Source: DAOPJM01 sp964490325 (lineage in GTDB: Bacteria > Bacillota > Clostridia > Christensenellales > CAG-138). From it: 43,152 nt of DNA. Made by a program: the position numbers and the translations under genes. The notes beneath the pieces are model-generated. The model did not search any database. It was not told the DNA's origin and was given only the letters and a program-made list of their open reading frames with translations. The stretch lies in the NCBI GenBank assembly GCA_964490325.1, contig CAZBBX010000018.1, positions 1 to 43,152 on the forward strand, read 5' to 3'. Of the stretch, positions 17,901-26,324 are shown in pieces; the first letter of the stretch is position 1, and each line of letters opens with the position of its first letter.

Positions 17901-19272
17901 AGGGGAAAGTGCAAAGGCGCAGGCACAGCCGCCGAAACGCAAGCGGAAGAATCATCTGCTGCGTGCGCTCCTCTTGATCTTGCTGCTGCTCTGCTGTGGC
18001 ATAGGCTGCCTGCTCTTTTTGCGCACCGACCTTGGAACGGGACTGGAGGCGATGCATCTACTGCATACGCTCTACGGTAAGGAGACGCTCTCCATGGAGC
18101 TTGCCGTTGACGCGGACGTGGACGGCAGAGCCATCAGCACGCAGGCGAACGTTGGATGGATCACCAAGGACGACCAACGCATCTGCCGCGTTGAAAGCAG
18201 CGGCGTGTCGCTGTACTATGCAAACGACACGGTATACTTGAGCTCGGGCAAGGGCTACCGCGCCTCGGAGCTGTTCCCCGATCTGTCCCTGCTGATCGAG
18301 CGAGCAGGTGAGATCGCCAAGTACGCGAAGGTCAGCTGCAGCACGGAGAACGGGAGCAAGCGCTATACCTTTGACGCGGAGGGCGCGGACGCAAGAGCGC
18401 TTGCAAAGCTGCTGCTCCCCGCCTATACCGATCAATTTCTGTCCGTGGATCAAATGGAGCTTACGTTAACGGCGGTGAACGGCTCCTTAACGGCGCTGCG
18501 CTTCTGCGGCGGCGGAACGCTGAGCGGCGCTGACGGCGGAACATTTTCCATCGATGCGGCGCTGACCGTGCTCCAAGAGGATGCCTTTACCGTGCCGCAG
18601 GCCGTTTTTGACGCTGTGAGCGCGGGCGAGCAAAGCGGCGCGGAATTGGGTGAAGCGACGTTTCGACTGCTTAAGGCGCTCTCGGAGTCAGAGGCGCAGC
18701 AGACGCTGTGCGCAAAGCTGCAGCTAAGCGCGGACTGCGGACCGCTCCTGTTGAACACCGAGCTATGGTACTTTTAAACGGACGTGGAGGGACAAACGAT
18801 CCGCTGCGTACAAAGGGACGGCAGGTCGCTCTACTGTACGGACGACAGCTGCTGCACGGAGGACGGCAGCACGGCCTCGGACACGGACAGGAACGACGCC
18901 GCCTGCGCAAAGCTGCTGTCCCTTGCCTATGCGGCGTTCCTAAATGGCTTCGTCAGCTGCGAAACGCTTGCCGACACGAGTACCTATACGCTTTCCTTGG
19001 ACGAGGAGGGGCTGCGCGCCGTCGTGCAGGCCATTGCGCCCGATGCGGAAAGTGAGGCGCTGACCCTGCAAACGGGCAGCGTACAGCTGACCCTTGTAAA
19101 CGATGCGATCGATACCATCGAATTTCACGTTGTCGGCAGCATTTCGATCGTTTTGACCGAGGCGGACGTGAGCTTTGACGCAGCGATCCATCTTTTGTCG
19201 GACACAACGGCGCTTGACTGCACGGTCCCCGAAGCCGTGCAAAGCGCCTTATTGGGGAAGGGGGAAAAGTAG
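14936..19272 (+). pseudogene. GLUG-repeat membrane protein, lacking its start and with an in-frame TAA
   Basis: The sequence enters in the middle of a signal peptide (SLLTLLGLSSPALAA). Beta-helix-type GLUG repeats with the pattern GGIxGxNxGxLxxC occupy about 15180-15880 and 16490-17000, flanking a helical coiled-coil-like insert (15895-16480). A repeat resembling InlB/Flg_new modules follows (about 17120-17330). Two transmembrane segments come next (about 17750-17830 and 17955-18025), separated by a basic linker. After the second segment lies an extracellular region that may be a LolA-like lipid-binding fold. TAA at 18775-18777 interrupts it after ELWYF; the same frame continues from TDVEGQTIRC to 19272. 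The final stop adjoins the kinase-like gene. The function is unknown; a cell-surface anchored sensor or adhesin is plausible. Confidence 0.7.
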
Positions 19273-19273
19273 A

Positions 19274-19879
19274 ATGGAACACGGGGTGATCTGTATCTCC
19301 AGAGAGTTTGGCAGTGGCGGACACGCCATAGGCGTGAAGGTGGCGGACAATCTTGGCGTCAAGGTGTATGAAAAGGAGCTGCTGCATTTGGCCTGCCGCT
19401 ATGGTGAGGTGGCGGAAAAGACCCTTAAGAACGCAGATGAAAGGGCGACGAACCCGCTGCTGTTCACAGGCGTCTTTGAGGGAAATGCCCATGTGACACG
19501 CGGCCTGCCAACCTCGGAGGTGCTCTTTTCGCTGCAAAGTCATGAGCTGTGCAGGATCGCCAAGAGGGAAAATTGCGTGGTCGTGGGGCGCTGCGCGGAC
19601 TTTGTACTTGGCAAGGAGGCGGACGTTAAACTGCTTCGCGTCTTTGTGTTTGCGCCCTTTGAGCAGCGTGTCCTGCGCAAGATGGAGCAGGAGCGGCTGT
19701 CGCGGGATCGGGCGGCACAGCTTGTACGCAGAATGGACAAGCAGCGCAAAAAGTACTACGAGCACTACACGGGACACGCTTGGGGCGATCCCAAGTACTA
19801 TGAGCTGAACATCGACAGCGCCGAGCTGGGTATCGACAAGGCCGCCGCGTTAATCGAAAGCCATGCGCCGTGGGCATAA
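19274..19879 (+). CDS. Cytidylate kinase-like family protein
   Basis: The 201-residue protein starts MEHGVICISREFGSGGHAIG, a Walker-A-like P-loop (SREFGSGG) characteristic of the cytidylate kinase-like family, which is distinct from true Cmk. Other conserved parts are NCVVVGRCADFVL and the lid region KMEQERLSRDRAAQLVRRMDKQRKKYY. The true substrate of this clostridial family is not established; nucleotide or small-molecule phosphorylation is inferred. ATG 19274 is one base after the preceding stop and has GGGGGAAAAG upstream, indicating co-transcription with the GLUG protein gene. The length matches the family, and the gene is intact. Confidence 0.85.
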   Translation: MEHGVICISREFGSGGHAIGVKVADNLGVKVYEKELLHLACRYGEVAEKTLKNADERATNPLLFTGVFEGNAHVTRGLPTSEVLFSLQSHELCRIAKRENCVVVGRCADFVLGKEADVKLLRVFVFAPFEQRVLRKMEQERLSRDRAAQLVRRMDKQRKKYYEHYTGHAWGDPKYYELNIDSAELGIDKAAALIESHAPWA

Positions 19880-19915
19880 GGGCAATGCGGCCTGCGCTTG
19901 AAAAGCGGAAAGACC

Positions 19916-19948
19916 GCGGGAGAGCCGCAGCTTGGGCTCTCCCGCTTT
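19916..19948. terminator. Terminator between convergent genes
   Basis: GCGGGAGAGCC and GGCTCTCCCGC form a perfect 11-bp stem with an 8-base loop, followed by TTT on the + strand. It lies between the kinase-like gene and the convergent lipoprotein gene and could serve both. Confidence 0.75.
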
Positions 19949-19978
19949 GGGCTGATCATACGATTGTCAAAGGGACTG

Positions 19979-22321
19979 TCATTCCATCAGCGACAGCTTG
20001 CAGTTTGCATCGTTCAGCTGCTCCGCTATGGCCGTTCCCGGATCGTTGTCCGCATCATAACGCAGGTACTGATCCTCATTCCCGTTTATACCATAGTTGT
20101 TCACGCTGATAAGCTTTGCGCCATAGTCCGCAAGGAAGGTATTGCCGTTTGCCGTCAGCCACGACTTATCGGAGTCGATATAGGTGATCGCGACCTGATA
20201 CTCGTTCTCATAGCCGAATCCGAACACATTATCCTGCACCACAATGTCCCTGCAGCCCGGGTTGATCCACAGACCCAGCTCCGAGCAGCAGTAGCCATCG
20301 CCTATGAAGTTGCCGTCTTCATCAAAGCGCTGATCGTGATGCGCCCACTTTGTACAGCCGCAGTACGCCACGATGTTCTTAGAAAGCGTTATGTCCGTGA
20401 ACACAGGCGCAGTTATCCTGTTGATGACCGCATTCCAGTCCGTTATCAGCAGGCCGCCGCAGCAGTTCTCCAGCAGATTGTTCGAAACGCGGCAGCCGCT
20501 CCTATATGGCGAATCGGGGTCGCCGCTGAAGGCCTCGACCGTGACCCCGTAATCAAAGGTATTGGAGATGTAGTTGTTTTCCGCCACATTGTTGATGCCC
20601 CCAAGCAAAATGGCGTCACCCGAGCAGGTCAGGGTGAACTCCTCCGGTCGGTCGGAGATGTCGCTGCCGCCGCCTGCGCTGATGATCATACCGCCCACAT
20701 AGGAGACTTCGCAGCTGCGAATGACCGCATTCTCGCTGTCATGCACCATGATGCCCGACATGCCGTAACGGAAGCAGAGGTTGTCCAAGGTCACATTGCT
20801 GTGCACCCTTGCCATGCCCTCGTTCCACCCGTTGTTGCCTGTCGCAAACTCCATGCTTGTAAAGACCTCGCCGGGGTTCCCTTCGTCGCAGCGCAGATAC
20901 AGCGCGCCTGCCATCCAGCAAAATTCGCCTGCATCCACGGCGGGGATCTCACAGAAGAAATGCAGATCCTCCGTTATGGTCTGCGGCGTCAGCTTGGGAA
21001 GCTGCATGGCTTCCTTAAAGGGCAGCGAGAGATTGGTGCGCATCTTGTAGTAAGCGCCGTCGTCATAAAAGGCATAATCGCGCAGCGCTGTTGTTTCGGC
21101 ATCGCACACGATGATGCCGCATTGCTGCAGGGGTCGGTGGTAGAGCCAGATATTGGTCGTGCCCTCCACAAGCGACCATTTCTCCGCGCCTGCTCCGTTC
21201 TCCGGGGAGCCATAGAAGCGGGGCTTCTCCCCTTCGCCATATGCGGAATAGGTCACGCCCTCCACGGTCTGCAGCAGTCCGCGCCACAGGCCGCCGCGCT
21301 CAAACAGCACCGTGTCGCCGCTGTGGAGCGAAACGCGTTCGTTTGGATGCTCGCTTGCCCAGTAAAATTCGGGGAATTGTTCGTTGTTCAGCTGCCCCTC
21401 CCACACCCATGCGCCGCTGTTGACCTTGTCTAAGGTCTGCCACGCCGTTTCGGGGGTAAGGCCGTCGTTGCTGTCATCCCCGTTGTTGGAAACATAGTAC
21501 ACGGTCCCGTTGATTGGATACATCGACGCGCTGTTTTGGATGGCGTCCTTTCGGGCAGCAACCAACGACGCCAAGGCTTCGCGCTCCTGCTCCGTTGCCC
21601 CTTGCAGGATCTGCGTTGCCGCGATCGACTCATAAAAGCGCAGCGCCGTCTCTATTGCGGCCGTGCGCGTCAGCTTGTCCAACATGTTCAGGTCGGCGTT
21701 TTCCTCGTCATAGTCGAACACACGCTTGCCGCTGATCGGGGAATACTGCCCCTGCGCATAATGGTATGCGCCCCCTCTGTAGGTATCAACATTCGTGCAG
21801 AACGGGCAAGGCTCCCCCGCATTGGGCCAATCCAGGAATTGCTGTGACAGCTCCCAAAAGTGCGCCCCCGCCTCCAAGGAGACGTCGGTCGCCGCCCAGT
21901 CGCCGTTGGTGTTTTCCCCAAGTCCCAGCACGCAGGCAGCCTCATAGATGGCAAGCATCGCATCCTCGCGTTTCATTTTGCGGGAGGACGAAAGCGCATT
22001 CGCCGCCACAGCCCGCCATGCTGGTACGCTTGCTTGATCGTACAGGTAGAGTACGTTCTCCAGCATCTCGCAGTATTCCGACTGGAGAACGACCTCGTCA
22101 TAGCTGCCTTGCAGTCCCTGCGGCACAAAGCCGTAATCGATCGCAAGCGCGACCTCGTCGTTTGGCGCGGTCTCGGCGGTCGGTTCCTGTGTGGGCGCTG
22201 CTGTCGTTGCAACGGTGGGCGTGTTCGTTGCCTTGGGCGTGGCTTGCTCCTGCGTGGTGCAGCTAAGCAGTGAAAGCAGCATAACAGCTGCCAAAATCAG
22301 TGCGATCCCTGTTTTGTTCAT
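19979..22321 (-). CDS. Beta-helix lipoprotein with an SLH-like N-terminal module
   Basis: The 780-residue protein has a lipoprotein signal with lipobox LLSC (C21) followed by a Thr/Pro/Ala-rich linker. Residues about 54-265 form a helical module (IDYGFVPQGLQGSYDEVVL, later SPISGKRVFDYDEEN and LTRTAAIETALRFYES) related to S-layer-homology repeats. From about residue 275 (YYVSNNGDDSNDGLTPETAW) to the end it looks like a right-handed parallel beta-helix, with Asn-rich ladders such as NNVAENNYISNT and GCRVSNNLLENC. Such folds occur in polysaccharide lyases and carbohydrate-binding proteins, but no catalytic signature is clear. AGGAGG stands 6 bases before ATG 22321. It lies 54 bases after the XRE regulator gene, which carries the same SLH-like module, so the two probably form an operon. 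Confidence 0.8.
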   Translation of the reverse strand: MNKTGIALILAAVMLLSLLSCTTQEQATPKATNTPTVATTAAPTQEPTAETAPNDEVALAIDYGFVPQGLQGSYDEVVLQSEYCEMLENVLYLYDQASVPAWRAVAANALSSSRKMKREDAMLAIYEAACVLGLGENTNGDWAATDVSLEAGAHFWELSQQFLDWPNAGEPCPFCTNVDTYRGGAYHYAQGQYSPISGKRVFDYDEENADLNMLDKLTRTAAIETALRFYESIAATQILQGATEQEREALASLVAARKDAIQNSASMYPINGTVYYVSNNGDDSNDGLTPETAWQTLDKVNSGAWVWEGQLNNEQFPEFYWASEHPNERVSLHSGDTVLFERGGLWRGLLQTVEGVTYSAYGEGEKPRFYGSPENGAGAEKWSLVEGTTNIWLYHRPLQQCGIIVCDAETTALRDYAFYDDGAYYKMRTNLSLPFKEAMQLPKLTPQTITEDLHFFCEIPAVDAGEFCWMAGALYLRCDEGNPGEVFTSMEFATGNNGWNEGMARVHSNVTLDNLCFRYGMSGIMVHDSENAVIRSCEVSYVGGMIISAGGGSDISDRPEEFTLTCSGDAILLGGINNVAENNYISNTFDYGVTVEAFSGDPDSPYRSGCRVSNNLLENCCGGLLITDWNAVINRITAPVFTDITLSKNIVAYCGCTKWAHHDQRFDEDGNFIGDGYCCSELGLWINPGCRDIVVQDNVFGFGYENEYQVAITYIDSDKSWLTANGNTFLADYGAKLISVNNYGINGNEDQYLRYDADNDPGTAIAEQLNDANCKLSLME

Positions 22322-22375
22322 AAGATCCTCCTATGATCCAATTTTCCCTCTGTAATCTTTACGAATGCTTCCCCG

Positions 22376-23353
22376 TTACCACGAACCATACAGCCGATAG
22401 GCCGCAAGAATGGCTTCTTTTCCTGTGATAAGCTCCTTTGCCCGAAAGCTGCCGCTGCGCGTTTCCAGCAGCGGCTGACCGTTTAAAAAGCTGTGCTGAC
22501 CAAGGCAAAAGGCCACGCCTGTGGTGTAGGGACCATAGAGTATGGCATTGATCGCGGCGTCTTCCGCAGCTGTTCCGCCGTACTTGAGAAACAGCTCGCC
22601 TGTTTTGGCAAGCTCGCTGCACAGGCTCCATTCCCACGGCGGATCCAAAGCATCCGCAAGGCTCTTGCTTTTGCTGTTCAGATCCTCATATACATTGCGC
22701 TGCGTGATCGGGTCGGCCAAGTCGTGCGTGCCAATGGCAAGGTCGGCGTCCGACGCAAGCTTCGTCCATATGTGCGCGCAGTACAGCCAGTAGGCCGCTT
22801 CTTCGCGGGTCAGCCGTTCGTTTGTAGCCTGCTTTAAGGCGGCGGCAAGCTGCGGGCTGACCTCCCCGTTTTCCTTATGTGCGACGTTCACAAGCAGGGT
22901 CAAAAACGCACTCTCGCTGATGGGCTTTGTAAGCTGCCGCTCCATTCCCTGCGGCACGACGCCAAGGCTTACGGCCTCGCGTATCTCCTTGCATGGATCG
23001 ATAAGCAGCACCGCTAAAGCGATGCAGACAGCCGCGGCAACCACGATAAGGAGCGGCAAAACTATCCTCTTTTTTGTGTGCCGAACGGGTTGGATCTCCG
23101 CTTTTTCGTTGGCTGACCCGCTTTTTTTGGGAATGCTTAGGGGCGTATCCTTGGCGGGAACAATTAGAAGCAGCTCGTCTGCGGAGACGTGAAACAGCAG
23201 GCAGAGCTGCCGCAGGCGGCCGATATCCGGCTGTGCCTTGCCGCTTTCCCACTTATAGATGGTTTGACGGCTGACATACAGTGCGGCAGCAAGCTCGTCC
23301 TGCGTCAAGCCTCGTTCTTTTCGAAGGCTCAGTATCCTTTCCCCAAGTTCCAT
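22376..23353 (-). CDS. Membrane-anchored XRE regulator with an extracytoplasmic SLH-like module
   Basis: This 325-residue protein has an N-terminal Cro/CI-type helix-turn-helix (residues 5-62: RKERGLTQDELAAALYVSRQ, then IYKWESGKAQPD), a basic linker and one transmembrane helix at about 97-118 (VLPLLIVVAAAVCIALAVLLI). An outside domain occupies about 120-325. That domain (REAVSLGVVPQGM, LTREEAAYWLY, FLNGQPLLE and KEAILAAYRLYGS) parallels the module in the adjacent lipoprotein. The layout suggests a one-component sensor that reads the cell surface and acts on DNA. ATG 23353 is chosen over an upstream TTG (23374) because GGGGGGTG precedes it. An inverted repeat lies across its -10 region. Confidence 0.8.
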   Translation of the reverse strand: MELGERILSLRKERGLTQDELAAALYVSRQTIYKWESGKAQPDIGRLRQLCLLFHVSADELLLIVPAKDTPLSIPKKSGSANEKAEIQPVRHTKKRIVLPLLIVVAAAVCIALAVLLIDPCKEIREAVSLGVVPQGMERQLTKPISESAFLTLLVNVAHKENGEVSPQLAAALKQATNERLTREEAAYWLYCAHIWTKLASDADLAIGTHDLADPITQRNVYEDLNSKSKSLADALDPPWEWSLCSELAKTGELFLKYGGTAAEDAAINAILYGPYTTGVAFCLGQHSFLNGQPLLETRSGSFRAKELITGKEAILAAYRLYGSW

Positions 23354-23374
23354 CCCGTTACACCCCCCATTCAA

Positions 23375-23409
23375 GTGATCAGTATATCACTGCCGTCTTT
23401 TTTCGTCTA
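23375..23409 (-). promoter_or_regulatory. Promoter and operator candidate of the XRE-lipoprotein operon
   Basis: On the minus strand TATACT (+ positions 23381-23386) is preceded after 17 bases by TAGACG (23404-23409), a weak -35. GTGAT and ATCAC (23375-23379 and 23386-23390) form an inverted repeat spanning the -10, a likely operator for the helix-turn-helix protein encoded downstream. Confidence 0.5.
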
Positions 23410-23462
23410 TAAACGCCTTGGTGCATATGTGTAAACTAAGGTTTACAAGCCCTTTTTGATCT

Positions 23463-23507
23463 ATGGAGCGCGCAAATGTCGATAAGGCTGCCGCTGCAGC
23501 GCTCCAT
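23463..23507. repeat. Perfect 9-bp inverted repeat, hairpin without a T run
   Basis: ATGGAGCGC (23463-23471) and GCGCTCCAT (23499-23507) are perfect complements, extended by GATC on both sides after a single unpaired base. No T run follows in either direction, so a simple terminator is unlikely. Confidence 0.55.
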
Positions 23508-23517
23508 GATCCGATAC

Positions 23518-23585
23518 AAAAAAGGAACGACCCTGCTTGTCAAAACCTGTGCTCTGCGCGATGGTTTTGACGCCTTGGTCGTTCC
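23518..23585 (-). terminator. Terminator of the degV gene
   Basis: GGAACGACC and GGTCGTTCC (23524-23532/23577-23585) enclose a second perfect stem, GTCAAAACC and GGTTTTGAC (23539-23547/23563-23571). On the minus strand the structure ends in six T. It lies 33 bases after the degV stop. Confidence 0.8.
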
Positions 23586-23618
23586 TGCCTGTATGAAATG
23601 TCGAGATCCTTTTTGCGG

Positions 23619-24500
23619 CTAATTGTACAGGACGCTGCGATCCTTTCCGAAGAAGAAGATGGAGATCAGCCCCGGGCCTGTGTGCGAGCCGATGATGGGT
23701 CCGATGTAGGAGTAATGCACATCGCGAAACGGCACGGCGTCCAAGGCAAGCTTGGCAAAGTCCATGGCGCGCTGCGGTGCATCCGCATGGGAGATGAACA
23801 GGGTCTGCTTCTCCGGCTCCTCGACCAAGTTTTGGATGATGGAGATCATCTGCTTGAAGGTCTGCTTCTCGCCCCGTGCCCGCGCCCACATCTTCAGCTC
23901 GCCCTCGATGTTGACATTGAGGATGGGATTGATGTTCAGCACCGTACCAAGCGCCGCGCTGGTGCGGCTTACGCGGCCGCCGCGCTGCAGGTAGATCAGA
24001 TCCTTGGTCGTGTAGTAGGCGTGCAGGCGATGGCTGTTCTCGCGCAGCCACAGCGCGCAGTCCTGCGCGCTCCAGCCTGCATCGCGGAACTCCGCCGCCT
24101 TATAGTTGAGCAGACCGTAGCCTGCGGAGGCGATCAGGGAATCCACCACCTCGACCTGCGCTTGGGGATGCTCGTGAATGAGCAGCTCCCGCGCTGCAAG
24201 CGCGTTGTTGTAGCTGCCCGAGATGCCGCTGCTGAGCGCTATATGCACGATGGGCAGGCCGCGGTCAAGAAGCGACGTCCAAAATGTAAGGTACTGCTCG
24301 GGCGTGATCTGGCTGGTCACTGCGCGCTGTCCCTCGCGCATACGCTGATAGAACGCACGCGTTTCGGCATCGTCCATGCAGTCCGTATACTCCGTACCGT
24401 CCATCGTGTAGGACATGAACAGCGGCTCTATCCGAAGCTCCTTACACATATCGATCGAAAGATCGCAGCCCGAGTCGGTGGTGATCAGAAAAGTATCCAA
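23619..24500 (-). CDS. DegV family fatty-acid-binding protein
   Basis: The 293-residue protein starts (TTG) LDTFLITTDSGCDL, the usual DegV N-terminus. It contains IALSSGISGSYNNA and YLQRGGRVSRTSAALGTVLNI, both conserved in the family. DegV (FakB) proteins bind a fatty acid and present it to the kinase FakA for phosphorylation and entry into phospholipid synthesis. The C-terminal IGSHTGPG loop is also present. The TTG at 24500 is preferred to the upstream in-frame TTG at 24515 because GGGAGG (24508-24513 on the + scale) then has a 7-base spacing; the upstream TTG lies within that site. It appears to be a single-gene unit. Confidence 0.88.
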   Translation of the reverse strand: MDTFLITTDSGCDLSIDMCKELRIEPLFMSYTMDGTEYTDCMDDAETRAFYQRMREGQRAVTSQITPEQYLTFWTSLLDRGLPIVHIALSSGISGSYNNALAARELLIHEHPQAQVEVVDSLIASAGYGLLNYKAAEFRDAGWSAQDCALWLRENSHRLHAYYTTKDLIYLQRGGRVSRTSAALGTVLNINPILNVNIEGELKMWARARGEKQTFKQMISIIQNLVEEPEKQTLFISHADAPQRAMDFAKLALDAVPFRDVHYSYIGPIIGSHTGPGLISIFFFGKDRSVLYN

Positions 24501-24642
24501 ATTGGTTCCTCCCAATTCCGCGGTCTTGCCGCTTTTTTCATTATCATACGCTTTGCCCCGTTTGATTGCACCCTATCCCTTTTCTTCGCTATTCTAATTG
24601 GTTCCTCAGCGATTCTTCACCATTCGTTTGCATTCTACTCCC

Positions 24643-24671
24643 TTGAAATACAACTCTATCTGTGGTAGAAT
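24643..24671 (+). promoter_or_regulatory. Sigma-A promoter of the second XRE gene
   Basis: TTGAAA (24643-24648) and TAGAAT (24666-24671) have a 17-base spacer. Transcription should start about 27 bases before ATG 24705. Confidence 0.7.
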
Positions 24672-24704
24672 AGCAGATAAATACTGATGTTTTGGGTGCC
24701 ATAA

Positions 24705-25298
24705 ATGGATGAGAAGATACTGAAGGGTATATTGGCCGACAATTTGGTCTACTATCGTAAGCTGCATCGCCTTACGCAGGCGCAGCTTGCGGAGAAGATC
24801 AACTATTCGGATAAGTCCGTTTCCAAATGGGAACGCGGCGACGGTGTTCCCGACATTTATGTATTGACGCTGCTGGCAGCGCTTTACGGCATCACGGTCA
24901 ACGACCTCATCCGTGAACGCTCCGCCGTCAACCCCGTCCCCGTCGTCAAGAAGCGCATCCTTGTGCCCCTGCTTTCGATGGGCTTGGTTTGGCTGATTGC
25001 AGCCGTGCTGTTCTTTGTGCTGCGTCTCTTTACGCCGCAGCTTGAAAAGCTCTATCTGTGCTTTGTGTGGGCGGCTCCCGTTTCCATCATCGTGGGCGTT
25101 GTGTTTGCAAACCTTTGGTGGAACGATCTATTGCGCTTTCTGTTCGTCAGCGTGCTCATTTGGCTCTTGGCAGTGGCGCTGTTCTTGACCATCACACTGG
25201 AATCCATGTACCTGATCTTCATGGTGGCGGGCATCTTGCAGGTGCTGGTGCTCTTATGGTATCTGCTTGTGAGCAATCGCGGACGCAAGGCGGGCTGA
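24705..25298 (+). CDS. XRE family regulator with C-terminal membrane helices
   Basis: The 197-residue protein has a Cro/CI-type helix-turn-helix at about residues 8-66 (YYRKLHRLTQAQLAEKINYS, then SVSKWERGDGVPDIYVL). Four hydrophobic helices follow, at about 85-107, 115-135, 140-160 and 167-187. This architecture is common in clostridial membrane-tethered regulators of unknown signal. It lacks the SLH-like module of the other XRE protein in the window. No clear ribosome-binding site is visible before the ATG, so translation may be weak or start from a short leader. Its target genes cannot be inferred. Confidence 0.8.
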   Translation: MDEKILKGILADNLVYYRKLHRLTQAQLAEKINYSDKSVSKWERGDGVPDIYVLTLLAALYGITVNDLIRERSAVNPVPVVKKRILVPLLSMGLVWLIAAVLFFVLRLFTPQLEKLYLCFVWAAPVSIIVGVVFANLWWNDLLRFLFVSVLIWLLAVALFLTITLESMYLIFMVAGILQVLVLLWYLLVSNRGRKAG

Positions 25299-25341
25299 AC
25301 CTTTCCCCCTCCCCTCCCCTGCAGAATGGAATTTTGACCAC

Positions 25342-25376
25342 AAAAAAACGGCGGACACAGGGTCTGCCGCTTTTTT
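25342..25376. terminator. Bidirectional terminator between the XRE gene and rpmA
   Basis: CGGCGGA and TCTGCCG pair over 7 positions (one G-U). Seven A precede and six T follow the stem, so it can terminate both converging transcription units. Confidence 0.75.
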
Positions 25377-25391
25377 ATGCTGTTTTGTACT

Positions 25392-25676
25392 TTACTCGGC
25401 CTCTGCGTACACGCTGACGGTCTTCTTGCCTGCATGACGCGTTTCGAAACGGACGACGCCGTCGATGGTGGCAAACAAGGTATCATCCTTGCCGATGCCC
25501 ACATTGTAGCCGGGATGGAAATGCGTACCGCGCTGACGAACCAAAATATTGCCTGCCAGAACGTATTGACCGTCCGCACGCTTGGGCCCCAGCCGCTTGC
25601 TTTCGCTGTCTCTGCCGTTACGAGAGGAGCCAACGCCCTTCTTGTGCGCGAACAGCTGCAAATTCATCTGAAACAT
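25392..25676 (-). CDS. rpmA: 50S ribosomal protein L27 with a cleavable N-terminal extension
   Basis: The 94-residue protein has the L27 core AHKKGVGSSRNGRDSESKRLG and GNILVRQRGTHFHPG. Residues 1-9 (MFQMNLQLF) form the extension found in Firmicutes L27, which must be removed by the protease Prp after the phenylalanine so that the mature N-terminus can reach the peptidyl-transferase centre. The prp gene is immediately upstream. GGGAGG precedes ATG 25676. It is the last gene of the rplU-prp-rpmA operon. Confidence 0.97.
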   Translation of the reverse strand: MFQMNLQLFAHKKGVGSSRNGRDSESKRLGPKRADGQYVLAGNILVRQRGTHFHPGYNVGIGKDDTLFATIDGVVRFETRHAGKKTVSVYAEAE

Positions 25677-25679
25677 AAC

Positions 25680-26012
25680 TTACACCTCCCTGTCGCAGAA
25701 TTTGAGGGTCTTGGGATATGCCAGTTGAACGGATCTGAGACCTGCCAGCATCGTTTCGATGATGAGCGCAGCCCCGCTTTTTTCGTCCTCCCGCATATCC
25801 TTGGGTAGGATACAGATCGCTTCTCCGTCTTGCTCGACAGAATATGCGACCTTGAGTTTCATGACATCGGTCAATCCCAGTATGGCGGTCTGCGTGATGG
25901 CGGATACCGCCGCGCAGACCAGGTCCTGTCCGTATTCACCCGCGTCTGCATGTCCGCTCAGTTGAAAACCGATGACCTGCCCGCTTTGGCGCTGTACGGC
26001 GACCCGTATCAT
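25680..26012 (-). CDS. prp: Ribosomal-processing cysteine protease Prp
   Basis: The 110-residue protein carries the conserved catalytic pair: His in GFQLSGHADAGEYG (about H21) and Cys in QDLVCAAVSAITQT (about C33). In Staphylococcus and relatives Prp removes the L27 N-terminal extension, matching the extension on the neighbouring rpmA product. It starts 6 bases after the rplU stop without an obvious strong ribosome-binding site, suggesting translational coupling. The gene is known as ysxB in Bacillus. Confidence 0.93.
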   Translation of the reverse strand: MIRVAVQRQSGQVIGFQLSGHADAGEYGQDLVCAAVSAITQTAILGLTDVMKLKVAYSVEQDGEAICILPKDMREDEKSGAALIIETMLAGLRSVQLAYPKTLKFCDREV

Positions 26013-26018
26013 GGGAGT

Positions 26019-26324
26019 TTAGCCGATCGCGGTGATGGTAACCTTTGTGAAAGGCTGACGATGACCGCGCTTCTTTCTTGAATTCTTCTTGGCCTTATAC
26101 TTGAAGATGATGACCTTCTTGCCCTTGCCATGCTCGACGACCTTGCCCGTGGCCTTCACGCCCTCGATGATGGGCTTGCCGACCGTAACGGTCTCGCCGT
26201 CCGCCAAAAGCAGAACGTCGAACGAAACTTCGGTATCGACCTCGGCGTCCAGCTTCTCAACGAGAACCTCGTCGCCTACTTCAACACGATACTGTTTTCC
26301 ACCGGTCTGAATGATAGCGTACAT
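26019..26324 (-). CDS. rplU: 50S ribosomal protein L21
   Basis: The 101-residue protein begins MYAIIQTGGKQYRVEVGDE and ends KNSRKKRGHRQPFTKVTITAIG, both diagnostic of L21, which binds 23S rRNA domain II. GGAGG lies 9 bases before ATG 26324. It is the first gene of the rplU-prp-rpmA operon and follows a leader of about 90 bases and a consensus promoter. Confidence 0.97.
   Translation of the reverse strand: MYAIIQTGGKQYRVEVGDEVLVEKLDAEVDTEVSFDVLLLADGETVTVGKPIIEGVKATGKVVEHGKGKKVIIFKYKAKKNSRKKRGHRQPFTKVTITAIG

Noticed and set aside
13621..18777. A single 1718-residue MMPL-GLUG protein
   Set aside because: A signal peptide sequence sits at the domain boundary and the MMPL part lacks its own start and end, so I treat it as two joined fragments.
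19898..21433. 511-codon open frame on the + strand
   Set aside because: Antisense to the beta-helix lipoprotein gene; the translation has no domain.
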